Source: Dendrocalamus latiflorus
Taxonomy: Eukaryota > Streptophyta > Magnoliopsida > Poales > Poaceae
Assembly (NCBI GenBank): GCA_017311315.1
Contig: CM029617.1
Coordinates: 10,746,075-10,810,074 of the forward strand
Reading direction: 5' to 3'
Length of the DNA stretch: 64,000 nucleotides
The notes under the pieces were generated by a model. That model saw nothing but the letters and a program-made list of their open reading frames with translations, ran no database searches and was not told the origin of the DNA. Position numbers and translations under genes: made by a program. Position 1 is the first letter of the stretch. Every line of letters begins with the position of its first letter. Of the stretch, positions 54,982-64,000 are shown piece after piece.

Positions 54982-57131
54982 TGTAACACCCCGTCCATCC
55001 TCTAGGTCTAGAGTGGTACCATCATTATATAATATTGCCATTTTTAACATCTGTTACCCATTTTAAGCAAACATTACTTTATTCATAATGCGGCGACCAC
55101 TAACATTATATCATTTTAAGCAACAATTCTAGCATACTAGTGGAGTTTAAACATACTAACAAAAAAACTAATATGCGAAGTGCTGCTAGCATGTGAAGTT
55201 ATTCCTGTGCTACTCCCGTCCATGCATGACGTGCTCAATGATCACCTAACAAAAGCAACAAAGCAAGAGTGAGTCCAAAGACTCAGCAAATACAAAGTAA
55301 AATAGTGAATAATAGGTAAACATATCGATCAATAACCATCACAGTCTTATTAATCACTTGTTTTCATTTAATCTCTCTAAATTTTTCATCAACCACTCAT
55401 TATGCATTTGCACCTATTTTTTATCATAATGCAATTGCATATGCACATGCACTTCTCTCTTATCTCTTTAGCCTATACCAGTATAGCAGAGCGAGCACCA
55501 TTGATGCTCACCCAAGCCCACCCTGTTTCCATGCGGGGATCACAACCCCATCCTTTTTCATACGAGAACCTCAATGGCCCGTCATTTTCATACGAGGACC
55601 GCAGTCTCCACACCCGTAGAGCGTCCACACAAAGTGGACCAATGATACCACAAAACTATCTATTTCCATGACATGAATGCAGCAATGCACATTCTCCATT
55701 TAAGCATATCAACATGTCATGTTTCAATATCCATTATTCATCATTCCTCAACATGTACCCAGAAATAGTCAACTCACCATAGTATGGTAAGTAATGCAGC
55801 AACATTCAACAAACAGCAATCACTACCCAAATTTATAGATTTACCATGCACTTGCCTGTTAACCTTGGAGACATTGTGTGGATGGCTCCCCACTAGGACC
55901 TCCACCTGTACAAGCGTCAATCCTGACTCAGCATAGTATATCGGTACATGAGCTTAATATGAACGACAATGATTCTACGCACATAACCCGTCACTAGCAT
56001 AGATCTCCCAAGGCTAAGGATTCGACATGCATGTCTAAACCTCCCCTTTTCTTCCTTTCTTTCTTTTTCTCCTCTTTCCTTTCCTTTCATTTTTTTTCTC
56101 TTACCCGACCGGCCTTATCTCTTCTCTCTCTCTTTTCTTTCTCTCCATCCCTCATTTCAATTTGGCCGAATGGCCTCCCTCCTCCCCTCATCTCTCTCCC
56201 CCACTTCCTCCTCACTCCCACCTCAGGCTTGTCACCCGCGGCTCATAGCCGACCAACGCCTCCTCCTCCCATTCTCCTCCTTCCTCCCTCTCTCAGGCCT
56301 TCCTTAATCCTGCCACCAGCTGCCAACCGCCTCCCCTATTGCTCCTCCATGGCTTAGGCTCGCTAGCCACGGCTTGCAGCTGACCAGGAGCCTGGGGCCT
56401 AGCGTCGGCCTAGAGTGTGCCACCGACCGTCCGATCTCCTACCGCACTCCCCTCGATCCCGACCTCCTGGTCATTGCCGCCACCTCCAACTTGGGTGCAT
56501 GGGTGTGCTGGCTTGGCCTAGGTCCTCCCATCCCCAACACCGTTTGTATCTGTGCCGTTGGCCAGCTCTGCCGAACGTCATCCCTAGTCACCAGTGCCTA
56601 GCGCTGATTACCCCGGGTCCGGACCCTCCAGCGCCGCTTGGCTCCCCTCTTACTACCAGGATGGTTCTCCCTACCACCCCATTTTACTTACGCAATTGTT
56701 CATTTTAGTTGCTACTCTTGCTTGCTATGCATGGCAAGGAAAGCCTATGGTGGCCGTTGCAATGGTACTTGGTAGGGAGACATGGGCCGGGGAGCATGCT
56801 CTCCCTTCCAAGGGTGCACGACAGCTCCTATAGGCTCGCCACCGATGTGTTTGAAAGGACATAGGGGAAGGGGGTGGTAGCCTTACTTGGTTGAGGTTAG
56901 GAGGGAAAAGGGCCTGCCATATGACGGGCTGAGGATGGCGAGGTTTGTGGACAACGACAACGATGGCCGCGTTACGGTTCGGTTGGGCCTTCCCACTTCT
57001 TGCTTGCTCCAGTCTGGTTCGGCATGGCTCCGGTGGTCCTAGGTGATTCGTGGTTGCCGTGGACTCCGTCCTAACGCCATTGGTCTTCCCCAACTCCTCG
57101 TGCTCCTCTCCTCCAATCTCTCCCTTACAAT
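54982..57131 (-). mobile_element. 5' LTR of the gypsy element, part before CACTA3
   Basis: Plus-strand start TGTAACACCCCGTCC. Aligns to 40408-42575. It is interrupted by CACTA3 at AAT (57129-57131). A short continuation, CTTTCTATGGTGGG, is seen at 62055-62080; the rest of this LTR is missing. Confidence 0.88.
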
Positions 57132-57149
57132 CACTACAACAGAACATGG

Positions 57150-57360
57150 CTATGGTAACACTTGACTGTAACATAATACAAATTGTGTTACAGACAAAAA
57201 ACTCAGCAACACATACTTTGTGTCCCCAGGAGACCCTGTAACACATGCTCAGTATGATCAATAAACGTGTTACAAGCATATAGTACCGCAACATAAACAT
57301 GTGTTACAAAGCCATCTGGTAACATACAATATATGTGTTACGGACATGTGTTACTCTCTA
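57150..57360. repeat. CACTA3 left subterminal array
   Basis: Repeated GTAACAC, TGTGTTAC and ATGTGTTAC motifs in both orientations. The matching right array is at about 61735-62035. Confidence 0.9.
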
Positions 57361-58230
57361 CTGTAGGGATAATCTTGTTCAACATTGATAGATTGGTACA
57401 AACAACACCACTACTAGATTGAAGATATTGATCTTTTTTTAAAAGAAATTGGAAGGGCAAAGGTAGAAGTCCTTAAATTTACACTAATTGTCCCTTATAA
57501 CAGAAAACTGCAGTTTTTTATTTGAAACCTTAAAATTGCAGTTTAAGGTAAATATGTGCAACCTCGCTGCTATTTTTCATGTTAGAAAATCTGCTTTCAG
57601 GTCGTGGAACCACAAGCTAGGCAGATTTGTAAAGTTGAAAATTTAATTATGACGAAAAGTGCTAACATGTTCTTCATACAAAATAATCCAGATTTGTATA
57701 GTCCAAAATAATTAGACATTATATGTAACGACCCACGTCATTAATTAACTATAAGTGATGAATTACGACGTTAGCAGGATTAATTATACATAACTAATGA
57801 ACTAAAATACGGTGGAATTTAAACTTTTATATGTCAATATAGATTGAAACCAACGAACGATGAATAACTACGTTAATACCGCAACTCCATCGACGAGGGT
57901 GAAGACCAATTGGTACAGACTAGAGTGAGATAAAATGTGATTGCACGAAAGGTAAAAACTTGCAACTCAATTAAATTATATATATATATATATATATATA
58001 ACAATCCGTAGTACATTAGTCATTAAATATGTACGCTCTATTTTTGCTAAATATACTTTAAAAAAGCCTTATATTTTTTCCATGGAGCGATCAAATATAA
58101 AAATTATTTAAAAATGATGCTGTTTTATGCATGGCCTGAAATGTTTCACACACAAATCTCCCTCCACATACTTCCCGCTAATGTAAAATCTTCCCTCCAA
58201 TAATCTCAGGCAAATCTCTCAGATCAACTT
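57361..58230. other. CACTA3 non-coding interval with TA microsatellite
   Basis: AT-rich. A (TA)n run lies at about 57975-58001. No gene recognised. 58231-58700 beyond it is a GC-rich CCGCCGCCTCCTC-like tract whose open frames on both strands are not supported. Confidence 0.6.
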
Positions 58231-58943
58231 TCCATGTGCCATAAATCTCTCAGTTCAACTTTCCACCAGTCGGTCCAGTACTCCAGTCTACCACGCGGCC
58301 TCCAAATCTCGGTCGACACAGTCCCAAAGTCCAATCCACCGAAACCTCCAGATCCCAGTCCCAGCCGCCGCCTCTCCTCCTCGCCGAGACGCCGACACAC
58401 CAGATCCCACCACTCCTCCCGGCCGACTGCCTCCACCGTCCCACGTCCTCTTCCCCGCTGACTGCCGCCACCCCACCCGGCCGCCCCACCTCCATATCCC
58501 ACCACTCCTCGCGGCCGCCCACCACCGCCCGTCCTCCTCTCGGTCAGCCACCTCCCCATCCTCCTCACAATCGCCCCCCGCCCCCGTCCTCCTCGCGGTC
58601 GCCCACCTCCCACATCCTCCTCCCCGCTGGCTGCCGCCACCCTGCCCCACCTCCAGATCCAGATCTGGCCGCCTCCCACATCCTCTTCCCGGTCGGCTGA
58701 TGGAGGAGGAGCCTGCGGAGGCTGATGGGGACTCCGGGAAGGAGAAGAAGCACCACTCCCGGCCAGTGTTTCTGCTGCAATCAGCGAATACTTTGCGCCG
58801 GGGGGCATCATCGTCAGCATGTGCTTCATTTCCGCCATCTGTGCGATCAATCGCCACCGACGCCACGCCGGTGGAGAGCCTCTTCCTCCGCTCCCGTCTG
58901 ATCGGATCACTCCGCCAAGAGCACGCACGTCACTCCTCTCAAC

Positions 58944-59877
58944 ATGGCGGCGCTGCTGCTGCGTAGGCTCTCAGGGACCCACTGCGGCCTCGTGCTGTTG
59001 GCCGCCACCACCGCCGGTCGTCCCCAACCGTCGTACGAGACCTAACCCTTGCCTCGCCTCCATTCCTCCTTCGGCTTTGCTTTCTCCATCCCTAGGCGTT
59101 GCTAATAGGGAAAACGGATGTTTTGTTTGCCTCACGGTGCCGAATGATTGCAGGCGCACATGGAGGAGGAGGGCGAAGAGGTTGCTGCTAAAGTTGGTGG
59201 GCTGCATCCGCCTCCTTTCTGAAAATTTTCCCGATCTAGTTTCATGGATGTGTGTATTAATCAAAATTTATATGTATGCGCTTGTTTTTTTTTGTTCCAT
59301 TTGTCATCTTACGCCATTTCGCGTTGTGTGTTTCTGCGATTTTAGCCGCAAATGATGTATGCTCCCAGAAGGCCAGAACCCCACATTGTTTGGAAGACAG
59401 GAATTCTAATCAAATTTTTTGGGGACAGGAACATCAGTATTCAGTGGAGTACCGCCTGCATGCCGCAAACCGCACCGCCTCCGTTTCCTCTCCAAACATT
59501 CATAAGAAAAACTGCTTTGTCATTATTCAGGTCGTATTGGTGATGTCCCTATCATGCTTGCCAAGCCGCAAACTTTTATGAATGCAAGCGGTGAGTCTGT
59601 AAGTATAATAATCCCAAAACAACCTTGAGTACTAATTGTTCCTTTTTCTTTAACTGTTTTGACACTCATTGAGTTTATACAGGTTGGGCAGCTAGTTTCA
59701 TATTTCAAGATACCAATTAATCAAGTCCTTGTGGTAAATGTTAGTCTTGAGTTGCTGCTTTTTATCACAGATTGCTATAATCTAACTCTTCTCTTCTATG
59801 CAGATGTATGATGATCTAGACTTACCCTTCTCAAAATTGCGTCTACTGCCGAAAGGTGGACATGGTGGGCATAATGG
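58944..59877 (+). pseudogene. Captured peptidyl-tRNA hydrolase gene fragment (plant organelle type)
   Basis: Peptidyl-tRNA hydrolase frees tRNA from stalled peptidyl-tRNA. Three consecutive exons have clean splice sites and joining phases. 59531-59598 encodes RIGDVPIMLAKPQTFMNASG plus ES. 59683-59733 encodes VGQLVSYFKIPINQVLV. 59804-59877 encodes MYDDLDLPFSKLRLL then PKGGHGGHNG. These match the middle of plant chloroplast or mitochondrial Pth, including MNxSGE, the YDDLDLP motif and the GGHGGHNG loop. Upstream, ATG at 58944 opens 33 codons starting MAALLLRRLSG, rich in Arg and Leu, likely the transit-peptide exon of the same gene. The N-terminal catalytic exon (with the GLGNPG and RHN motifs) and the C-terminal third are missing, so no active enzyme is expected. 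Confidence 0.9.
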
Positions 59878-60172
59878 GTACTCCAGTTCTCTTCAACTTG
59901 TATTCCGAAACCCATTCCTTGTATAGCTTATTCAAAATTTCAGTCTTCTTTGTTTACCAACTATAGTCTGATGGCCTCATGACTTTGGACACAGTGCAAT
60001 GTAACTGTATGTTGATCTCTAAAAACTGATTATAATGTGCTTAGCTATGACATAATGCAACAGGCATACTTTAGTAACATGTTCATTTGTACATTTATTT
60101 CTCCCTTGTTTTTTTCTTGACTTAACAAATCGGAACTTGATTGGGAACTTTCTAAATTTATGTGATGCACTC

Positions 60173-60329
60173 AGTTCGCGGGTAAACGGGTATACCCGCG
60201 GGCGACGGGTATGGACGAGGTTTTTTACCCATCGTCCTTTGCGGGTATGCCCGCGGGCGTAAATTAGGGTCGTGGGTACGGGTATGGGCGAGCACTACCC
60301 GTATCCGCCGTGCCCGATTGCCATCTCTA
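60173..60329. mobile_element. hAT-like MITE fragment
   Basis: Repeated GGGTATACCCGCGGGC and GGGTACGGGTATGGGC text ends in GATTGCCATCTCTA, like the GCCATCCCTA end of a grass hAT MITE group. The left end and target duplication are not clear. It abuts the TNP1 exon at 60330. Confidence 0.6.
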
Positions 60330-61259
60330 GCAGGAACAAAGAGCTATGCTCGTTGGGCTGAGGATATGGTGAGTAGTCTTGTTTTGTTCAATGCTATATA
60401 TCCTCTATGTTTTGCATCATATTTTCTGGACATTCTAATTTTGTGCAGAAACAAGATGATCCTCAAAAGAAGCAGCCACATAGAGCCATGGTTTAGAGCA
60501 TCTCCAAGAGATGCTCTTTCTCACCCCCTATCTTAAAATATTGGGTATGAAAACTAAAAACAAACTCCAACAGATACTCTAAAACACACCCAATAATTTT
60601 GGTACTCTAAAATTGAGGTGGATCACCATCAAATATACAGTGCCTAGATAGTAATTTTAGGGATCCAAGTTTAAAGGAGCTGCTGAAGGAGGGGAAAGAT
60701 TTAGAGGACAATTTTTTTAGGAAGACTCCCAATATGAGATTTTAGAGGACAAAATATTGAGCCTCTCTTGGAGATGCTCTTACTTAGCAACTCACAAAAG
60801 AAGGGCTAAAGATAGAAGTGAACACGTGGTATGCCATATACACAATATTTCTACTGTACTATACTAAGTTATCATTTGATCTAACTAAAATAACATGGAT
60901 TTATCTTCACTGTTAGGCTGAGTTAGAGAACCTCATGGATGAACAACTAGAATTAGCTCAAGATGATGAGGGAAGAGTTGCTAGTTATTGATGAAGTGAT
61001 AAATATAGGTTGGTTCAACAGTATTACTCTTGAGTGCAAAATATCCAAACAAAGACCAGGTGGCCTATGCTAGTTTGTTGAGCTGCAATCCATCTACAAA
61101 AGTAGGTGGTGTTGAGCTAGGCAACCAATTTCGGAAAGTAAGAATCAATCACTCTTTGCGTAAAACTGAGGCGCTTGTACGACCACTGGACTGCTGCAAG
61201 TCAATTGATGATGCCCATGCTAAAGGAATGCCGATTGCTTGGCCTTCAATACGTGTATG
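60330..61259 (+). pseudogene. CACTA3 TNP1/TNPA-type gene remnant
   Basis: TNP1/TNPA proteins bind CACTA subterminal motifs. 60330-60368 encodes AGTKSYARWAEDM before GTGAGT. 60449-60495 encodes KQDDPQKKQPHRAMV and continues after a MITE at 60783-60828 with YLATHKRRAKDRSEHV. An exon from 60917 encodes AELENLMDEQLELAQDDEG and stops at VASY where relatives continue. After frameshifts, 61030-61259 encodes DQVAYASLLSCNPSTKVGG, LGNQFRKV and IAWPSIRV, the conserved end of this family. Besides the MITE there are at least two frameshifts, so it is dead. Confidence 0.85.
60496..60779. mobile_element. Tourist-like MITE in a TNP1 exon
   Basis: Ends GAGCATCTCCAAGAG and, inverted, GAGCATCTCCAAGAG. Target duplication TTA at 60493-60495 and 60780-60782. 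Removing the element and one TTA joins the reading frame across the exon (RAMV to YLATH). 284 bp, PIF/Harbinger type. Confidence 0.93.
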
Positions 61260-61734
61260 ATATTTCAATCTTGGTCCATATAATACTACATATATACTTT
61301 TTCATGTATCCTTAAAGCTCAGTAATATTTGCCACATGCAGGTTCGAAAGATTAGTGGTTGAAATCTTATACTTGTTTCACCTCATGGATAGATCATCGG
61401 GCAAAGATTTTGAGAAGAATAGATAGATATCATTATGTCATTCTAGGATGAAAAATTTGTGTTGTTATTCCCAAGACTTGTTTTCTCAAATGGATTGTCA
61501 TGTATGTTATAAAATTATGTGAACCATATTTTATATATTTCCCTGTGGAATGCAATGTTGGTGATGGTTATAATTTTGTGCAATATGTGATTCTTGTGAA
61601 AGAAAATAATTCGGCAATTAATTAATTGTCATTTCGAAAAAATTATTACTTTTTCCTCTCTCTAGATCTCTGTGTATATATATTTATATGTATTAAAATA
61701 AGTTTCCACAAAATGTTTTGGTGTAAGAAAGTGT

Positions 61735-62035
61735 GTTGCTACTCATATTACAATGGTGTTACTATTGCTCCAAAAATGTGTTACTGGGGTAGCTTGTTGT
61801 AACACATATTTGTGTTACCAGGGTAGTTTTTTGTAGCACATAATATGTGTTCATATAGATAAGATATGTGTTGCAAGGTAGTAACATGTTTTCAGACATG
61901 TAGTAGCACTTATCACGTGTTACTTCAAACCTAGCTAGTAACATGGGCTATAAGAACACATAAAAATTGTGTTACTGCAAAGACTAGTAACACCTTTATT
62001 GACATGTAGTAGCATATAGACGTGTTACTATAGCT
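61735..62035. repeat. CACTA3 right subterminal array
   Basis: Many TGTGTTAC, GTAACAC and TAGTAACA motifs in both orientations, matching the left array. Confidence 0.9.
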
Positions 62036-62054
62036 TCTTCCTGATGTAGTGAAT

Positions 62055-63002
62055 CTTTCTATGGTGGGCGTGGGAATTGATACGGCACTTTGCGGCCAAG
62101 AGGGAGGAGGGAGAGAAAGGCCAAAGCGAGCAAGTGGCAGTATACGCATGTGTGTGTGACTTGCGTCGAGTGAACGCATACTGGCATGATCTAAGGCAAG
62201 CATGTGCACGGACACAAACGACGCGTACACGTGTGGCGTCTGAGGAGTACATGGTGCCTATGCAACCAAGGCAACCGCTTGCCAAGCGGGTGCAGCGTAG
62301 CGCACAAGCACGTGGCGCCAACGACGATCGACCAAGAATCCGTGCAAGAGCATCAAGTCCACCGAAGGAATTCTATGTCAGTTCCTTGTTGATCCAGATT
62401 AGCTAAACTAGATTGGTTTCCTTTATAAGTAATGAAACTGGTTGTTTGGTCAGTTGGAGTATAGTCCAGATGGGTGTAATTAACCGAGTGCATGTGCGTC
62501 ATGTTTTGTGTCTGGCTAATTGAGGCCAAGTGATGGTGTTGAGCTGGTTTAGTGAATTCGATTTGTGCTCATGCGTGTGACCGAATTGTGTCCGAGTCAG
62601 TCGTATCGAGTCTATGTGCGTGCGATTGAGTCGAGTCCGAGTCGGCTTATGGCAAGGGAAGCTAGCTAGGGATGGCTGGCAATATAACCTTAAATCGTGT
62701 GCTCTTTTTTAGGGGAGGTTAAGATTATTATGAGTTGAAACCAGAAAATATTATGTTTGATGGTAAGATTGTTATTGTATTCTTGTGATTTCTTTCCCTA
62801 AAAATTTATCTATGTTCGAGAGTTCTTGCCGTGGTGCTTGAATTCTTGTGCTGATCGTGAGGTCTTACCTTCGTTTTCGTGTGCCATGGTGCACACCGGA
62901 AGGAGAGCGTGTTCGAGGCTGTGACCACAGGGGTGGCATTAGGTTGGATTGATTGGAATCGCGACGCATGGAAGGAAGAATAGTAGGACACCAAAGTGTT
63001 AA
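62055..63002. other. Gypsy LTR scrap, then unannotated DNA
   Basis: 62055-62080 continues the gypsy 5' LTR. The rest has no coding domain. Repeated GTCGAGT/CGAGTCCGAGTC phrases occur at 62595-62650. It may be part of another LTR, but no ends were found. Confidence 0.45.
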
Positions 63003-63280
63003 CAGCCCCGCTCGGTTGGGCTGAAAAGCTGTGGCTTATAGCTGAAATTGTACTGTAGCGGCTGAAATTTTCACTGTACCTGAAAGTGGCTTATTTGGCG
63101 TAATTAAATTAAATTTTTTTAAAAAATAGCAAAAATATGCTAGCTCATCACGGACAACACAAACGAATACGGGAAAAAAATGGTAAAAAAGCTAAAAAAA
63201 GTCAAAAATTCAGAAAAAGACAAAAATTATAAATAGTGAACAATAAGTAGAAGCTGAAGCCGAAACGAACGGGCTGACGT
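63003..63280. mobile_element. MITE-like repeat, unclear ends
   Basis: Left text GCCCCGCTCGGTTGGGCTGA and right text, inverted, GCCCGTTCGTTTCGGCTTCA are similar, so this is an old inverted-repeat element. The middle is A-rich. A related left end lies at 4314-4362. No target duplication found. Confidence 0.55.
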
Positions 63281-63379
63281 GGCTGTAATTTGCCAGCTGT
63301 CAAATCAATCTACATCCATTGAATGCTGTTTTTGGTTGCTGGAAACGTTGGAAACGTGGCTGTGGAAGTTGATTACTAC

Positions 63380-63781
63380 TAGGGGTGCAAACGGGTCGGG
63401 TTAATCCCGACCGATCCGGCACCGAATCCGATTGGTACCGAATCCGGAGAAAAAATATGGGTTAGGATATGGTAACAACAATATCCGTCCGAATCCGATA
63501 CGTCTTCAAGTTTGATTTCAGGTTAGTGCTACTATTTGACGTTTCATTTTCTTTTGCAATGGTAAAATAAAATCTTCCACATCAGCTATTAAGTAGTAAC
63601 ATCAAATTCTTGACAGTACGTCCTCCTACTCCATTTGTTGTACTGCATGCATTCCTTACAAACGGGTTAATCCCGACCGATCCGGCACCGAATCCGATTG
63701 GTACCGAATTCGAAGAAAAAAATATGGGTTAGGATATGGTAACAATAATAGCCGTCTGAATCCGACCCGTTTGCATCCCTA
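63380..63781. mobile_element. hAT-type MITE with perfect 8-bp target duplication
   Basis: Ends TAGGGGTGCAAACGGG and, inverted, TAGGGATGCAAACGGG. ATTACTAC lies at 63372-63379 and 63782-63789. Inside, about 105 bp are present twice in direct orientation (63396-63500 and 63665-63760: CCGACCGATCCGGCACCG, GGTTAGGATATGGTAACAA). Confidence 0.95.
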
Positions 63782-63789
63782 ATTACTAC

Positions 63790-64000
63790 TGCATGCATGC
63801 ATTTGCTGTACTATTGATTGCTGCGTACTACGTGGAGGATCAAAGGGCTACTGCTGCCGTCGGGTTGGTGAGACGTGGTACAAAGAATCAATTCAATCAA
63901 TTGTTGCTGCTGTTTTGAGGAGAGGTCCAGCAAGGGATTGGTTTTGGTCATGCTACGCATAAACCTGTACCAATTCTGAACCCTACTGCTGCTGTGCGTT
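63790..64000. other. Unannotated right edge
   Basis: No repeat or gene recognised in the last 211 bases. Confidence 0.5.

Larger units (their letters stand above)
57132..62051 (+). mobile_element. CACTA3, gene-carrying EnSpm element of 4,920 bp
   Basis: Ends are CACTACAACAGAACATGG and, inverted, CACTACATCAGGAAGAAG. Target duplication AAT lies at 57129-57131 and 62052-62054. The 3' LTR of the same gypsy element shows the empty site (TTACAATCTTTCTG at 42570). It contains peptidyl-tRNA hydrolase exons and a TNP1-type remnant, but no TNP2, so it is non-autonomous. Confidence 0.96.

Noticed and set aside
58224..58928. 234-codon minus-strand frame with Gly/Arg/Trp repeats
   Set aside because: GC-rich CCGCC/CTCC tract; the plus-strand peptidyl-tRNA hydrolase fragment next to it has real exon structure, this does not.
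60173..60329. Separate gene upstream of the TNP1 exon
   Set aside because: The text is a repeated CGGGTA-type MITE fragment.

Overview
The window looks like intergenic DNA from a grass (Poaceae). The evidence is GC-rich retrotransposon leaders beside AT-rich flanks, three CACTA (EnSpm) elements of types common in grasses, Tourist-, Stowaway-, hAT- and Mutator-type MITEs, plant GT-AG introns and plant-type gene fragments. I cannot name the genus. No complete host gene is visible: nearly everything is transposable elements, often nested, plus small broken pieces of host genes. There are no rRNA genes, CRISPR arrays or bacterial operons.

Layout. 1-10.5 kb is a mosaic. It holds three copies of a segment called U2 here (1-473, 3614-4239, 9768-10392), MITEs with clean target site duplications (TSDs), a palindrome-rich foldback, a decayed hAT element (4533-7829), one copy of a segment U1 (7830-8636) and the last exon of a protein phosphatase 2A catalytic subunit gene (9243-9416). 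10.5-22.6 kb is CACTA1 (10842-22602, TSD CAC), which sits inside a Tourist-like MITE (TSD TAA). CACTA1 carries a frameshifted TNP2 transposase and a second gene ending in a Ulp1-type cysteine protease domain, both on the minus strand. 23.0-40.2 kb begins with U1 copy 2, followed by a large Ty3/gypsy-type LTR. That LTR is split by CACTA2 (25109-37877, TSD ACA), whose TNP2 reading frame of 841 codons is uninterrupted.

40.4-62.1 kb is an old Ty3/gypsy element on the minus strand (3' LTR 40408-43151, decayed pol, gag remnant, Met-type primer binding site, 5' LTR from 54982). It is invaded by an unclassified element with a hairpin minisatellite (about 46.57-49.19 kb), by a 4,862-bp solo LTR (49198-54059, TSD TAGGG), and in its 5' LTR by CACTA3 (57132-62051, TSD AAT). 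CACTA3 carries exons of a plant peptidyl-tRNA hydrolase gene and a TNP1-type gene remnant. One TNP1 exon is split by a Tourist-like MITE (TSD TTA). 62.1-64 kb has no recognisable gene and ends with two MITEs.

How the parts relate. The three CACTA elements have unrelated subterminal motifs (TCACAGACGG; ATTGCMACG; GTGTTAC), so each probably needs its own transposase or DNA-binding protein. CACTA1 and CACTA2 have genes for this; CACTA3 looks like a passenger that moves gene fragments. Several insertions have an empty homologous site elsewhere in the window, which supports the boundaries given. I found no new multi-gene system. The best candidates for a second look are the gene capture in CACTA3, the long hairpin inside CACTA1, the internal motif cluster of CACTA1, the hairpin minisatellite and the U1/U2/PP2A mosaic.
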